Below are positions 25,023 through 37,994 of a stretch of 64,000 nucleotides of DNA, in pieces (position 1 is the first letter of the stretch; the number at the start of each line of letters is the position of its first letter). The notes below the pieces were generated by a model. The model had not been told where the DNA came from. It did not search any database and was given only the letters and a program-made list of their open reading frames with translations. This stretch comes from Cochliopodium minus (taxonomy: Eukaryota; Discosea; Himatismenida; Cochliopodiidae), in assembly GCA_024220525.1 (NCBI GenBank), contig JAMYWO010000015.1, forward strand, positions 157,598 through 221,597, in the 5' to 3' direction. The position numbers were made by a program, and so were the translations under genes.

Positions 25023-28000
25023 TTACAAATCATCATCTTCACTTCCCTCACCACCGTCTCCGTTCATCCAATCTACAAAACCATCAATCTCGACAGGCCA
25101 AGCCTTCTTATCATCATAATTATCAACATTCTTAGAACAACTCAAAGAAAATTCAATCATCATCTTCCAACAATCTTCAGAAATAGCTAAACAAAAATGA
25201 AAGATAAAAATAAAAGATAAAAAAAAAAAAATTTTTTCTTATTAATTTTACATGTAACTTTTTTATCTTCGAGATAATCGTTCCAATCTTTATACAAAGC
25301 CCAATTTTTAGGTTTCAACAAAAGATCCCACAAAGACTTGCATTGCTCGGTCTCCAGCTTTTTTTTGTCACCACGCATATATTTGAAACACCAGTTATAA
25401 AAATTTTTGAAACTATCATCTTTCTTTAAAAAAAAATTAAAAATATTATAAAATAAAAAAAAAAAAAAAATTAAATTACTAGGACATCCTTTTTCCATTC
25501 AGAAATTTTAGAAATAATATCCTTGATTTTGCTGCAGGCATGGATAGTGAGATTGTTCATCCATTCGTCACGACTGATTTCAAAAGCATTGTCGCAGCTG
25601 AGTTTCCAGGACAAGACAAGGAATCCTGTGTCGTTATCTTTGATCTCCAAATCTTTTATCAAATCATCAATACCTGCTTCGTGAATTGTATCGACCCAAT
25701 CCTCTGTTTTTTTGAAAAAAAGAATAATTTAATAAAAAATGTAACAATTTCTAAAGATGAAAAAAAAAATATTCGACACAATCAAATATTTATATTAAAA
25801 AAATTTAAAAAAGTCAAATTTAGAATTTACCTTTGGGAACATCATCTGCTTCATTGGAAATTTTCTTGTAATGGTCAAACAACTTGGCCAAATCGGAAAT
25901 TTCCTTCTCGGACAAAAAGCAGTGCAAAGGGTTGTAACCTTTCTGAGGGTAAGTAAAGTTTTCCTTACCAAAGTTGAAAGTGCAGTTGGCTCTGCTAGAC
26001 AAGTTGACGAAAGGAGACAATTTGCAATTCTTAGGGAATTCTGATTTGCCAAATGCTTCTCCCAAGTTTTGTCCATTCTTGAAGAACTTGAGGGAACGCT
26101 CGTCGAGATCGAGAGCTACCCCAATGGTGTCTCCATAGTTCCATCTTTGTCCGTATTGAGAACCATTGGCCTTTCTGAGCTTCTGTTGACTGTTTCCGTC
26201 GTAAGTCCAAGAATCTTTTGCATGTGATGAGAAATTTAAATTTTAAGAATTAATATATTTATCTGAAAAATAGATTGAGATATCGAAAAGGAAAAGGAAA
26301 TATTATTAATTATTTGATTAAATCTTCTCATTAGATTTTTAATTCACAAATTTAAGCTTATATTGAATTGAATGAAATTGGATGTTTTATCTGAGGGAAT
26401 ATTCGTTTTAGTTAAAGTATATAAAATGTATTACGAATTATGAAAAAAAAAAAAATTCTTTCGTGCTAAATTTAATATTTTTATTTATTTTTTACCTCCC
26501 ATGTTTGTTTTGTGATTATAATCTTCTGTGCACCATCCAATTTGCAATTGAGAATAACTATTGAGCTTTACTTCAAAAAACCATTTTCCCGCAGTAACAA
26601 CAACATCTCCTTTTGCAGGTTCCAAAGAATATGCTCCATTTTGTGTTAAAATCAATCCTTTAGTGATTGTGATTCCAGCTGCACCAATTGGTTTCATACT
26701 ATTAAAAAGAAATCGATATAAGCAAAAAAAAAAACAAAAGATTTAAACATATTATTTGAAATACGTTTATAAATGAGTTAGATCTTTAAATTATATAGGA
26801 AATTTCATATTTGATCAAAAAAAAACGTGAGATTAAATTAATATCCTCAATATAAAATTGAGTATTTGAAATAATTTTTCATAAATCAAATATATCAAAA
26901 TATCCTCTTTATAAAAATTAAATTTGTTAAATAATCGAGATATGAAAGAATAATAATAGTAAGAATCTGATAATATTCCCAAATTTCTTCTTTAAAAAAT
27001 CTTTTTTTTCTTGATTTACCTTGTGGAAGCAGGACCATTTCTTATACTATCATACTCTTCTATATCCTCCTTCATAACAAGAAATCTCATACCAGACTTC
27101 TTGAGCTCATCCAAAGAACCCTTGGCTTGTAAAGGTAATTCACCCTCCTTAGGAGGCTTAGGATCCTTGATTTTGTTCTCATCCTTCATCTCCTGCAAGG
27201 ATACAGCTTTCTTCTTCTCTTTCAAAGTACCATATTGAATTTTCAAATTGATTTTTCCAGAAACAGCCTCATTAACCTTTCTTACAGAGAGAGGGAACCA
27301 TGATTCGATCACATCCTCTGAATTGATCAATTCTGCGTTGAATTGGATGGAACATTGGCCCATGAACTTGTCTGTTCTGAAGGTATGTTTGTCCCACACA
27401 CAAATCTTTATGGAGAAGGATTCTTTTGGAGGTCTTGCCAATTTACTATTCAAAAAAAAAAATTTTAAAATAAAAATAAAAGTTCAAAAATAGAAGATTT
27501 AAACATCTTCAAAATTAACCAATATAAAATATATTGATGTGAAAAAATTAGAATGATATAAAATTTTGAGATGGCTTTCTTGAAAAATCAATATATTGAA
27601 AGCTTTTAGTAAAAATTTAGAACATAATCTTAAATAATATTGGTATTTTTTGAATTAAAAATGTCTAAATGTCAATCTTTGTTAAGATCATGGTTTATTT
27701 TAAAGATCTATAATTCTTTCAAATTTCAATTATTTTGTGAATTGTAAAAATATTTATATGAAAAAAAAAAAATTCTTTAATCTCTTTCTTTGAACATAAA
27801 GAGGATCAAAATTTTATAAAAAAAGGGAAATTAAAATGGTATTTAAAAATTTAATTTTTTATTTGGAGGAAATTTTACAATTCAAGAGCTTGATTCCAAT
27901 TTGGATCTAAATTATTTTTGATCACTCTGGTACATTGGGGTTTTCCCACCTTTGCCAATTTATCGTCAAAGACAATAACCTCGACATAAGGATCTGATGT

Positions 28001-28144
28001 TCCTTTGGTTTTGCCAATCAAAGATTCACCCTTTAACACTAAATGATGGAAAAATAAATTAAGATTATATTAAAAAAAAAAAAATATTTATTAGGAGATA
28101 TTTTTAAAATTAATCATACCTGTTACTTTTAATGATTGAGACAT
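25023..28144 (-). CDS. C2-SPRY-DCUN1D (potentiating neddylation) fusion protein
   Basis: Eight exons join in frame to 585 aa: 28120-28144, 27879-28038, 27020-27445, 26496-26698, 25831-26214, 25480-25703, 25252-25423 and 25023-25186. Residues 1-140 form a C2 domain (SLIGKTKGTSDPYVEVIV, VIKNNLDPNWNQALEFKL, IKICVWDKHTFRTDKFMG). Residues 205-395 form a SPRY domain (GKWFFEVKLNSYSQLQIGWC, WNYGDTIGVALDLDERSLKF). Residues 400-585 form a DCN1-like domain (GFLVLSWKLSCDNAFEISRD, FKNFYNWCFKYMRGDKKKLE, ISEDCWKMMIEFS, KKAWPVEIDGFVDWM). DCN1-like proteins act as E3 co-factors for NEDD8 transfer to cullins. The cullin-contacting Asp-Ala-Asp patch appears kept (YKDW; A and D of AWPVEID). C2 suggests membrane or calcium targeting, by inference. 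Every junction keeps phase, arguing against two merged genes. Confidence 0.88.
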
Positions 28145-28559
28145 ATTTTTCTATGTGATCTAATAATCCTAAATCTAATTTATTATTTTCAATTTTTTTT
28201 TATATTTTTTTTTTTCTCCATTTTTAGAAAATTATATATAGAGTGAGTTCAACAAAAAGAATGGAAAGGATGAATAAAATTTGTCAATATTGTAATCTTT
28301 GGTATGTTTTTATATAATAAGACAAACATTATAATTTGGATTAAAACGAATTTCCAAAAATAGAGCATAAAATTATAAAATAATTTAAATTAATAAAATT
28401 AATAAATAAGATAAAATTATTTCAAGCCATGGCAAAAATGACCAACAAACTATAAACCTCACGAGTCCTTAGTTGATTTTGAATTTAAAGAAATTAAAGG
28501 AAGAGGTTTTTAATAAAGTTTGAGTAAAATAAAAAAAAATAAATTAAAAATTAAAAATT
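28145..28559. other. Intergenic/promoter region
   Basis: Sequence between the SGTA stop and the start of the C2-SPRY-DCUN1D gene, both on the minus strand. AT-rich, no ORF or RNA seen; presumably the promoter of the fusion gene. Confidence 0.6.
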
Positions 28560-30340
28560 TTAGTTATTGTTGTTGTTTGGATCTTGAGGAGGATTATTTT
28601 GACCCATTCCACCTAAGTTACTCATAAATTGGTTGAGTTGGTTGGGATTGGAGAGCATTTGTTGAGCCATGTTCATGAAGTTGGGGTTGCTGAGGTATTG
28701 TTGAAAGTTGTTGTTCTTCATTGCTTCTTGTGCCATATTCAAAATGTGAGGATTGCTCAAAATGTCTTTTTTTAAATAAAAAAAAAATATTAAATAAAAA
28801 TTAATAAAATAGAAAGAAGTAAGAAGGATATAATCAAAGATCAATAATAATTGTAAAGGTGGTTGTATATCTATCATAGATCTAAAATTTAAATTATTAT
28901 AAAAAGTTCATTCCCGATTTTTGAATATTATTTAAAAAAGGAAAATGAATAAGAATCAATAGAAAAGATGAATCTTACCTTGAAAAGATGGAGTCTCAGT
29001 TTGAGGCATCTCATTGGGTGATTCTTCTTTCTTCTTTTGAATGTTGTTGGCCAAATCACGAAGGCTGTTGTCATTGAGAAAAGAGGAAAAGTCCATGTTC
29101 GGTTGCTTCTCTTTCAATTTGTTTCTTGCATTTTGGAGAGCCTCCGCTGCAGGTTGATTGTTAGGCTCTAAATTCAAGAGTAATTCATAATAAACTATTG
29201 CGTCTTCGTACTTTCCAAGAGACTCAAAAGCAGAACTAAATAATAAATTTTTTGAGGATTTTATTTATTTATTTATGAATTTTGTTCAACAAAAAAGTTT
29301 ATTACGATATTCTAAGATAAGACTTTGTGTATTTTGGATCTATTTCAATAGCTCTTTTGCAATCTTCAACGATGTTTTGGAATTTTTTCAAGTGTTGGTA
29401 AGCAGCAGCTCTTATTTCAAAAAAAAAAAAATGAATAAAGTAAAGATGATGGATAAAAAATCATTGATCAAATCAAATTATCTTTTAAATATATATTAAA
29501 TAATGAAGGAATAATTAATAGATTCTTTACCTATTAGAATAATAAATGGCGGTCTCATTGATTTCGATGGCCTTGGTATAACATTCGATGGATTCCTCAT
29601 ATTTGCCTTCCTTGAAGAGATCATTACCCTTATTCTTCCATTGATCTGCGTTTTTTTTATCCTCCTCTGTGACAACCTTCTTGGGTTTAACAAATTCTTC
29701 TTTAGGAGGTTCATTAGGAAGTTGGGACTCTGATTTTTTGACTGTTGAATATTTTTTGAGGAATTTCTCCTTTGCTTTGATCAATCTTTGATTATATTGC
29801 TTTGATCCTTTTTCAATGTCTTTGAAATAAGGTGTAGAATGCAATTTAAGAACATATTGTTCGAATTTAACGACGAGATTAGGATCTATCTATCATTTAT
29901 AAAGGATATTTGTTTAGAATATGCAATAGTTTGATTTATAAAGTCAGAAATATTAAATTATTGAGAATATATTGATAATGTTTATGATATTAGGTATAAA
30001 TAGATATTATGTTATTATCATTTGAATTAAAGCCAAAATATTTTCAGTATTGTTTTTTTTTTTATACTTGATTCAAATCACTATGATTTCCCAATGTTTG
30101 AAATTCAATATGAGTTGAGATCAATTTGGACATGGACAAGTTAGGATTGGTTGTATGTAATGAATATCCATTTTGATGTTGTTCATTCGATAACATCAAT
30201 CCAAAAGCCTCTTCTAATGATTGTATTCCATGTTTCAATTTCTCCTTATTCAAAACTAAATCGCTATTACTTTCATACAAATTGTTGAAATATTCCAATG
30301 TTGAAAAAATGAATTGTTTATTTTCTTGTTCAAAGCTCAT
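28560..30340 (-). CDS. SGTA: SGTA/SGT2 co-chaperone
   Basis: SGTA hands tail-anchored and misfolded membrane proteins to the GET/BAG6 route and binds Hsp70/Hsp90 through TPRs. The first exon (start ATG 30338-30340) matches the N-terminal dimerisation domain (HGIQSLEEAFGLML). TPRs follow: NADQWKNKGNDLFKEGKYEE, SIECYTKAIEINETAIYYSN, AAAYQHLKKF, and SAFESLGKYEDAIVYYELLL. The C-terminus is Asn/Gln/Met-rich (PNFMNMAQQMLSNPNQLNQF) and ends in a poly-Asn run, as in fungal and amoebal SGT2. An upstream in-frame ATG at 30412 would add a segment with no family match, so I reject it. Confidence 0.93.
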
Positions 30341-30542
30341 TTTTTTTTTTTTTTCAATAAAATTCAGTGACAAAAAAAATTTTGGTGTATTTTTCAGAAA
30401 TAAATGACTCATTCAAGAAATTGGACCCTTGAATGATCTTAGCAAAGTTAATTTTTTGCTGTCCACAGTTACTTGAATTAATTAAAGAAAGAATAATAAA
30501 GTTTTGGTTTTTTCAAAAAAGATTTAATTAAATTTGTTTCTC

Positions 30543-33140
30543 TCAAAAGTCTTCTTCTTTGTTTTCTTCAACTTTAACTTCTCCGGTGGTGCTTCCAATC
30601 AAATTGTTAGCGGTATTGAAAAGATTGATTGGATTATTTCCGTCAGTGATCAAGAAACCTTGGAGACCGAGACCTTGCAACAATTTGGTTTGCATTTCAG
30701 GTCCAGCTTTGGCCATTTCTTCAATGGTATCAGAACCAATAGCTTCAACAATTTGTTCAAATTTTTTACATTCAATGTTGGATAATTCTCTTGATTTTTG
30801 GATCTCAAGTTCGTTTAATTTCTTCAAGTGAGAACGGATTTGTTCTTGTTTCAATCTTTCTTCTTCGATAGAAGATTCTTCTTGAATGATGTGAGCTTTG
30901 GCTTGATGGGTAGATTGTTCAACAAGGGTTTTTCCTTCAATCTTTGAAGACTCAAACTTTGCATAAGCCTCAGAAGTCAATTCTCCGATACGTTTGACAA
31001 TTTCAGTAGAACATTTCAATCTCACAAGTTCTGTTCTCTTTTTTTCTGCCTCAATTTCATCTTGAAGTTTTTGTCTTTCAAGTTTTCCTTGAGCAATTTG
31101 ATCTTTTTTACGTGCCAAATGTCTGTGGGTCTCTTCTTTGGATTGGGTGGTGATTTCGATGGCAAGTTGTACAGATTTTTGCAATGCATCAACAGTTCTT
31201 TGATCAATAGGTTCAACTGCTTGAACATCAACTCCACTGATGAGTAAGTTGTTTTGTTTAAAGAATGCGTTTTCTTTGGTCAATCCAGTTTCTTTATCAA
31301 CACCGAAAACTCCCAATTTGATGATTTCTGCAGAGCTTTTGTGGAACTTTTCGAAAGGGCAAGATGCAACTGCTGCTCTGATTCTGGAAGCCATACTACG
31401 GCAAGCAATACCAATGTAATCTCCAATGCTGAAGATCTTTGCATTTTCGATTTCATCTTTTCTTTCATGTTCGAATTCAAACTTCCATTTGTAAGATAAC
31501 AAGAGTCTCAATCTTGCGTGATCACTTGTTTCTACTTCAACTCTATCGGACATGTTTCCAGGACCCAAGTCAAGAGCAAGGGTAGTTACTTCGTTTTCCT
31601 TCTTTGGTACTCCTCCACTCAAAGACAAAACAGTGAATTCTTCGTCAGGTTGTAAGGTGACAAGATCAGGTCCAAAGATGATACGGCTCTTTTTATGTTT
31701 GTAATCGTATACTTGCACAGCAGTACCAAAAGGTGCACGATATGTAACTACACGAGTCTTATCTCTGATGGTAGATTTGTTGGTTTGTTTCTTTTCATCT
31801 CCAGAATTTGAATGAGACAAGAGTTCTTCTACAACTTCAGGTAATTCTTTCTCCCAAAGTTCTTCATTAGCTTTGAGCATGTATGATTTACCAATTTCTG
31901 CACGAACTTGTCCAGTTTCCATATCTCTGATATAGATACCTTCTCCTTCATCGAGAGGGATGATTTTACGTTGTTTCAATACTTCAACTTCTACAGGTGG
32001 AAGATAATCACAAGGTCCCTTTATCAACCAAACATCTCCTGCTTTACGTTTTTGTTTTCCTTCAATAAAATTTTCTTTTGCCTTCAACAACAAGGTTTCA
32101 TCTTCTCCAAGAACGATGATGTTTTGTATGTTATTCTCCAAACGCTCACCAGGCTTAAGAAAGAAAGATGCCTCTCCCTTTACAAGCTTACGTTCTCCCC
32201 ATCTTGGTTTTCCATGTTCATCAACAGGATTTACAACAACACAGTATTGTCTGTTATTCAAAGAAACAATGTTTACCTTTTGATCAACAATTTCTTCATA
32301 AACATCAGGGATATGTGAATCAGCAATATCAAAGGTGATCAACCATTCTTGTCCTGCCTTTCTTGTGATACCATAAAAATCTTTGAATGTAGTGGTAGCT
32401 CTTAATTGGAGTGCTCTTGTTTCAGTAATGGTGATTGCATTTACAACTCCAACAATTTCTTCGTGGATTTCTGGAAGATAAGCTCCTGTTTCACGATACA
32501 ACCATTCTTCACCAGCATAACGTTGATTTTTTCCTTGAACGAAATCTTGAAGTGCTCTGATACGAAGAGCTTGATTCTCCTTTACAACAGTAGCTTTAAT
32601 CTCTCCAATTTTCTCTTCTTCAATTCTAGGATAGTATGTACCTTGTTCTTTGATCAACCATTCTTCTCCTGCATATCTAACGAGTTCATTTTTATCATTG
32701 AAGATATCTCTGATTGCTCTAATTTTGAATGCAGTTGAAATTGGAATGACTGAAAGCTCAGTTACATCTCCAACCAAAATTTCTCCTGGATAAAGTGGGA
32801 AAGGATCTCTTGCAAGTCTAATTTCTTGATCTCCCCAACGTAATTTTGCATTTCCATGTTCATCATATTCTACATTTCCATCTTTAACAACAACTGGATT
32901 TTCAATTTTAGCATAACTTGTTTGTTTGATCATAATCAATCTTTTTGGTCCATCAACAACTTGTTCATGTTCCTAATAATTTAAATTATTGATAAATTAT
33001 CCTTTTTTTTGATTGGATATTTTTTTTTTTACGCGTTTTGTATAGGTGGTAGGTCCAAGTATAACACGAGTTACATTTTTATTGACATCAAGAACATGGA
33101 TATAATCATTTGGTTTTAATCTTATAACTGAAGAAGACAT
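30543..33140 (-). CDS. MVP: Major vault protein
   Basis: MVP builds the shell of vault ribonucleoprotein particles. Two exons (33033-33140 and 30543-32972) join in frame to 845 aa, close to the family length of 840-900. The N-terminus ([31 protein letters not shown]) begins the first MVP repeat. The large exon carries a series of about 55-residue repeats with the shared pattern [19 protein letters not shown]. Then come the shoulder domain ([32 protein letters not shown]) and the long cap helix (about residues 650-790). The C-terminus is acidic. Vaults occur patchily in eukaryotes, including dictyostelids and trypanosomatids, but not in yeast or plants. No frame damage is seen. Confidence 0.97.
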
Positions 33141-33915
33141 TTCTATTTTTATAAAAATTATTATATGAGTTTATATAAATATATTTGGATGATGCATTCA
33201 TAAAATCTATCTTTAATTTGATGATATTTTTGTAAATTACCTTAATTTGCAAAAGAAGAACTTTTTATATGATTTTTGGTTTTGAGTTTTTTTTTTTAAT
33301 TTTTAGATGGCTTAAAAAAATCTTATTAAAAACGCAGAACAAAAAAAAACCTTTTTGTAGCTTCAAGATGATTTCTTTTCCATTCTTAAATTTACATCTT
33401 TACTTCAAAATGATTGTATGAACTTTATAAAAAAATTTTGAATTTAAGAGTTGAATTTAAAAATTAGAAAAAAAAAAATTCTAATCAAAGTGCTTGTATA
33501 ATTCAAATAGATAAAAGAATATTTCAACTTGTCTTCTATCTTCCAATTTTTGGATTTCATTCATTTATCCAACTCAAATTTTTCACTATAAATATCAAAA
33601 AAAAAAAAAAAAAAATTAAAATTCTTAATTATAAAGACCATCGATAAACCAACTCCCAATCATGTGGAATGGAAATATGATTTAAATTCAGAAATATGAA
33701 AGAAATATGAAATATACCGTTGTAAAAGTATTATATTGTATAGTATTTAATTAATTCAAATTGGATTTTGCAATCATTTGAAATAAACTATTAAAAGTTA
33801 ACTCAAATATTTTTCTTTGATTGAAATACAAAAAAAAAAAGAAAACACGTTTGATGATTCAAAAAAAATTTAATAGCTGTGTAATTTTGGTTGTTTCGAA
33901 TTTTAATATAAAAAA
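33141..33915. other. Divergent intergenic region (775 bases)
   Basis: This separates the MVP and ZIP transporter starts. It is AT-rich with A-runs; I see no ORF with coding character, tRNA or repeat. Its length and divergent flanking genes suggest two promoters. Confidence 0.6.
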
Positions 33916-35459
33916 ATGATCTCAATATTCTTCTTTGCTTTTGTATCATTTTTCTCATTTTTTCTGTCAACGTTGGTTCCCTTGTACTTTTTTAAGAATG
34001 GGATCCAAAAATCTAATCTCTACCTGATATTGGGAATCTCAGCAGGGATATTATTTGCGATAGCAACAATGGATTTGATACCAGAAGCATTGGAAATATC
34101 AAAGGAGAAGATAATTAATGAAAAATCAAATATGGAGGGTGTAAATGTAAATAATGGTGTAAATAATGAAAAGGAAAAAGAAAATATAAAAATGGAGGGT
34201 AAAGAAGATAAACATGGGCATGATCATCAACATAATCATGGACATGATCACAATCATAATCAATATGAAGAGAATATGAAGAAAATAAGGGAGATTGGCA
34301 AAAAAAAGAGAGATGGACATGATCACGACAAAGATGATCAGCATAAGAATCACGATCATGGAGAGAATAGCGTGCAAATATGCATGATGGGAGTCTCAGC
34401 GGGCATCTTCGTGCTATTGATCATCGATAAGATGATGTCCTACATGGGAATGGGACACAGTCATGGAGGATCAGATGATCACTCCCATTCACATTCCCAC
34501 AATCACAAAGAAGAGAATTTCGATTATGAAAACATGGAGGAGGATAAGAATTTATCGGGAAAGTTTTCTTTCACAGCCATTGCTGGTTTGATGGTGCATT
34601 CTGTTATTGACGGAGTTGTAATAGGCGGTTCTTTTACTGCTTCTCAAGAAATAGGGAGTAGGTAAAAATAATGCATAATTATTTTAAAGTTTATCTGTTT
34701 TAAATGAAGACTTTCGTTTGAAAGTCTTTTATTTTTTTAAATTTTATTTTAAATTATAAATAAAAGTTAAAAGATAATTCTATTATTTGTAACTTTAAAA
34801 AAACACACAAAAATTGTTATCATCTTAATAAAATTTTATTGATTAAAACAAAAATAATTTAGAAAATATAAAATTAATTCAAATGAAATTAAAAATTTTT
34901 AATTTTTTAATCAAATTTTTTAAAAAAATTTTCCACACAATCATTTTATACAAAAAGTTGTTAAAATTTTTTTTTTTTTGTTTTAAAAAAAGAGTCGCAA
35001 TAGCAATGTTGATGCATAAGATTCCAGATGGATTTGTAGTATCTAGCATTCTTCAAACTAACAAAAACTCTTCATATAAATTTCTAATCATCATTCTCAT
35101 CTCCCTCATGACCCCTATTGGATCATTGTTGGGTTATTCATTATTAAGTGGCATTAGTCCCATTGTATTATGTTTTGTACTCGGATTTGCAGCAGGTAAA
35201 ATTATTTTATTTTATTTCATTTTTATTTTTATTTTATTTTTATTTTTATTTTATTTTTATTTTTAATTTTATTTTTTTTTAAAAAGGAACTTTTATTTTT
35301 ATTTCTTGTGTTGCTATCATACCTGAAATTCTCAAAGACGAACACGATCACAAACAGGAGAAAAAAGTTCATAATTTTGTTCCTCTTCTCACCATATTTT
35401 TTGGTTATATTTCGGTCTATTTATTACATAACTTAAATGAACACAGTCACGGACATTAA
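33916..35459 (+). CDS. ZIP-family (SLC39) zinc transporter
   Basis: ZIP proteins move zinc or other divalent metals into the cytosol. Three exons (first 33916-34661) join in frame. Eight membrane segments fit the ZIP topology, starting with an N-terminal helix MISIFFFAFVSFFSFFLSTL and ILFAIATMDLIPEALEI. A long His-rich loop (GHDHQHNHGHDHNHN and later HSHSHSHNHK) separates helices 2-3 and 3-4. The metal-site helices are HSVIDGVVIGGSF and MLMHKIPDGFVVSSI, the HxxxD/HKxPDG pattern typical of ZIP9/GufA-type members. The C-terminus ends in NEHSHGH. The duplicated His loops suggest metal sensing or buffering. The exact subfamily is uncertain. Confidence 0.92.
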
Positions 35460-35620
35460 AAAAGGAAATTTTTTTTGTTAAATTGAAGTGATCATTTATT
35501 TATGGAAAGAAAAAAAAATAAAAAAATCAAAACAATATAAAATAAAAAAAAATAATCTTTGGGAAAATTTTTATATTTTTAAATAAATTATAAATTATGA
35601 CAATTTTGTTTGAGAATTAA

Positions 35621-37793
35621 TCAATAAGGATTGAACATATTTTCTCTAACTTTGACATTGTTCATAAGAGAAGGATTAAAATTATTGTTATTGTTATTGT
35701 TATTAAAATTAAAATTATTGTTGTTATTAATAATGTTGTTTTGTTTCCAAATGCACAAACGAGAGTCTTCCCCTCCTGTGTATATAATATTATCATTGGA
35801 CCAAGCAAAAGAACGAATGCGCTCACTGTGTCCATCTCCTTCCATCTTATAAAGATAGCTGATGTTATTTGGCTCGACCTGTTAAAAATATTTTTTTAAT
35901 TTTTTGAATAATTTTTTCAATTTTTATATTTAAAATGTTTTAAATTTTTCAGAATTTTTTTTTAATTTTTGATTTTTATTAACCTTTAAAAATGCACTAC
36001 GCCCGAACTCGTCTCCCACTAAAAGAGCCAAATTAACAAATTTATTGGAAGCACAATCAACACCATACTCTATCTCAAAATCAAGATTGTCAATCTTTAA
36101 TTTTCGGATATCTTCACATTTAAATATATTTTTTTCGTTTTCTAAATCCCATACATTCAAACCAGTTGTTGTGAGATTATAAAGACCTACAAAAAAATTT
36201 TTGTTGAATTTTTGTTGAATTTTTTTTTTTGTATGTTTTTAATATTTTTTATTTTTTTATTTATTATTTTTACTTTTATTTACCTTTATAATTTTCTCCA
36301 ATAAAACCAATGTTTTGCACAGTGACATCATCATTCATGGTGCTCATACAAACTTCTTCATCATCCTGTTCATTAGCGTCAAACTTACAAATCAGTCCTG
36401 GTTAAAATAAATTTAAATAAAATTATGAAAAAATTAAATTAAAATCAAATAAAAATAAATCTAAAAATTAAAATTAAAATTAAAATTAAAATAAAAATCA
36501 AATAAAAATAAATCTAAAAATTAAAATTAAAATTAAAATTAAAGTTAAAAAATAATTAAATAAATTAAAAAAATTTAAAAATAAAACCATCAACAGAGCC
36601 ACTGTAAAAATAGTTTTTATTTGAGGGATCGAATCTCATGTGCGTGACGTCGCTGGAGTGGAAGTATTCGAAAGATCTCATTTTGAATTCTTTTCTGAGG
36701 TCCCACAACAAAATTTTCCCCTTTGCACAACCTGCTGCTACATAATTTGAATTTCCTAAACACAAAAGAAAATTAAAATTTAAAATAATTGAATTATAAA
36801 AATCAAATTAAAATTTAAAATAATTTAAAATAATTGAAAATAAATTTTTTTTTTTTTGTTTGAAATTATTTTATTTTTTATTTTATTTTTATTTTTATTT
36901 TTATTTTTTATTTTTTATTTTTTATTTTTTATTTTTATCATTATTTTTATTTTTATTTTAAATATTTTTAGTCAATCACCATCTACACAAAAGATTTCGG
37001 CGTTAGAGGGCTCGTTGAAGGTGGTTATGATTTTACTAGTTCTTAAGTCGAAGAGGTTGACCATCCCACTCAGAGAAGATCTGGCTATTACATTGGAATC
37101 GTCATTGAGAAAAGCTATTTTTTGTTTTAAAAAAAAAATTTAAATAAAATAAAAAACTATTTAGTTAAATATGAAAAATTATTTTAATAATTAAATATGA
37201 AAAATAATAAAAACCATTTTTTAAAAAAAAAAATATTATAAAAAATAAAATATTTTTATTAATTTATCAAATATTATGTTAAAATCAATAATTATTTTTA
37301 TTTAAATAATAAAAAAGTCCTAAGATTTTTTGAATTTTTTCAATTTAAAACTAATCGATTGATTATTTTATTTTCATTTATTATTTATTTTTTATTTTTA
37401 ATTTTTAATCATTTTTTTACATATTTCAGAAGAGATATTGGGAAAGGGAAAATTGATGAAGGCTTTCATAGATTCTCGATCATATATCGACAAGATATTC
37501 TTGAAGGTATTATTAGTGGCCAGATACTTCTGGGAGTGATCAAATTTGATGTTGAGGATGAAATTGACATCAGAGGTATCAAAGGTGGTGATGATAACCT
37601 TCTCGCAGCTCAATTTTTGAAGAGGAAGATTATTATTGACATTATTATTAATCGCAATGTTATTTTGCATCTGTTGATTAGGATGATTCATGTTATTGTT
37701 GAGAGGATGATTATTCTCGTTGAAATTATTTGGATTATTTGGCCTTTGTCTGTTAAGAATCTGATTTAATTTTCTCTGTCTGTTATTGTACAT
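35621..37793 (-). CDS. WD40-repeat protein, WDR89-like
   Basis: Seven or so exons encode a beta-propeller. The first exon (about 37430-37793) has an Asn/Pro-rich N-terminus. WD repeats follow: NVIARSSLSGMVNLFDLRTS, VAAGCAKGKILLWDLRKEFK, YSGSVDGLICKFDANEQDD and GLNVWDLENEKNIFKC. The last WD repeat is GHSERIRSFAWSNDNIIYTG, then GEDSRLCIWK, which matches the WDR89 C-terminal repeat. An Asn-rich tail ends NMFNPY. WDR89 has no settled function. One intron around 36890-36960 carries AT-microsatellite sequence. The ATG at 37793 is the only in-frame start after the upstream stop. Confidence 0.8.
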
Positions 37794-37994
37794 ATATCTT
37801 CGACTTCTTTCTTCTCCAAATTTTTTTTTTATTTTCTTTATTTTTTTCTCATATTTATTTTCGCTGATTTAATAAAAAAATAAAAAAATAAAAATATTAA
37901 TTTAAATAAAAATTGATTTCAAAAAGGAAGTTATCAAAAGAAAGTTGCACTTTTCCAAAAATTTGATCTTTGTTTTTATTAATAAATTTAATAT

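Noticed and set aside
30340-30412. Upstream ATG for the SGTA gene
   Set aside because: The added residues have no family match and pass through a long poly-Lys stretch typical of the A-rich leader; the ATG at 30340 starts the conserved dimerisation domain.
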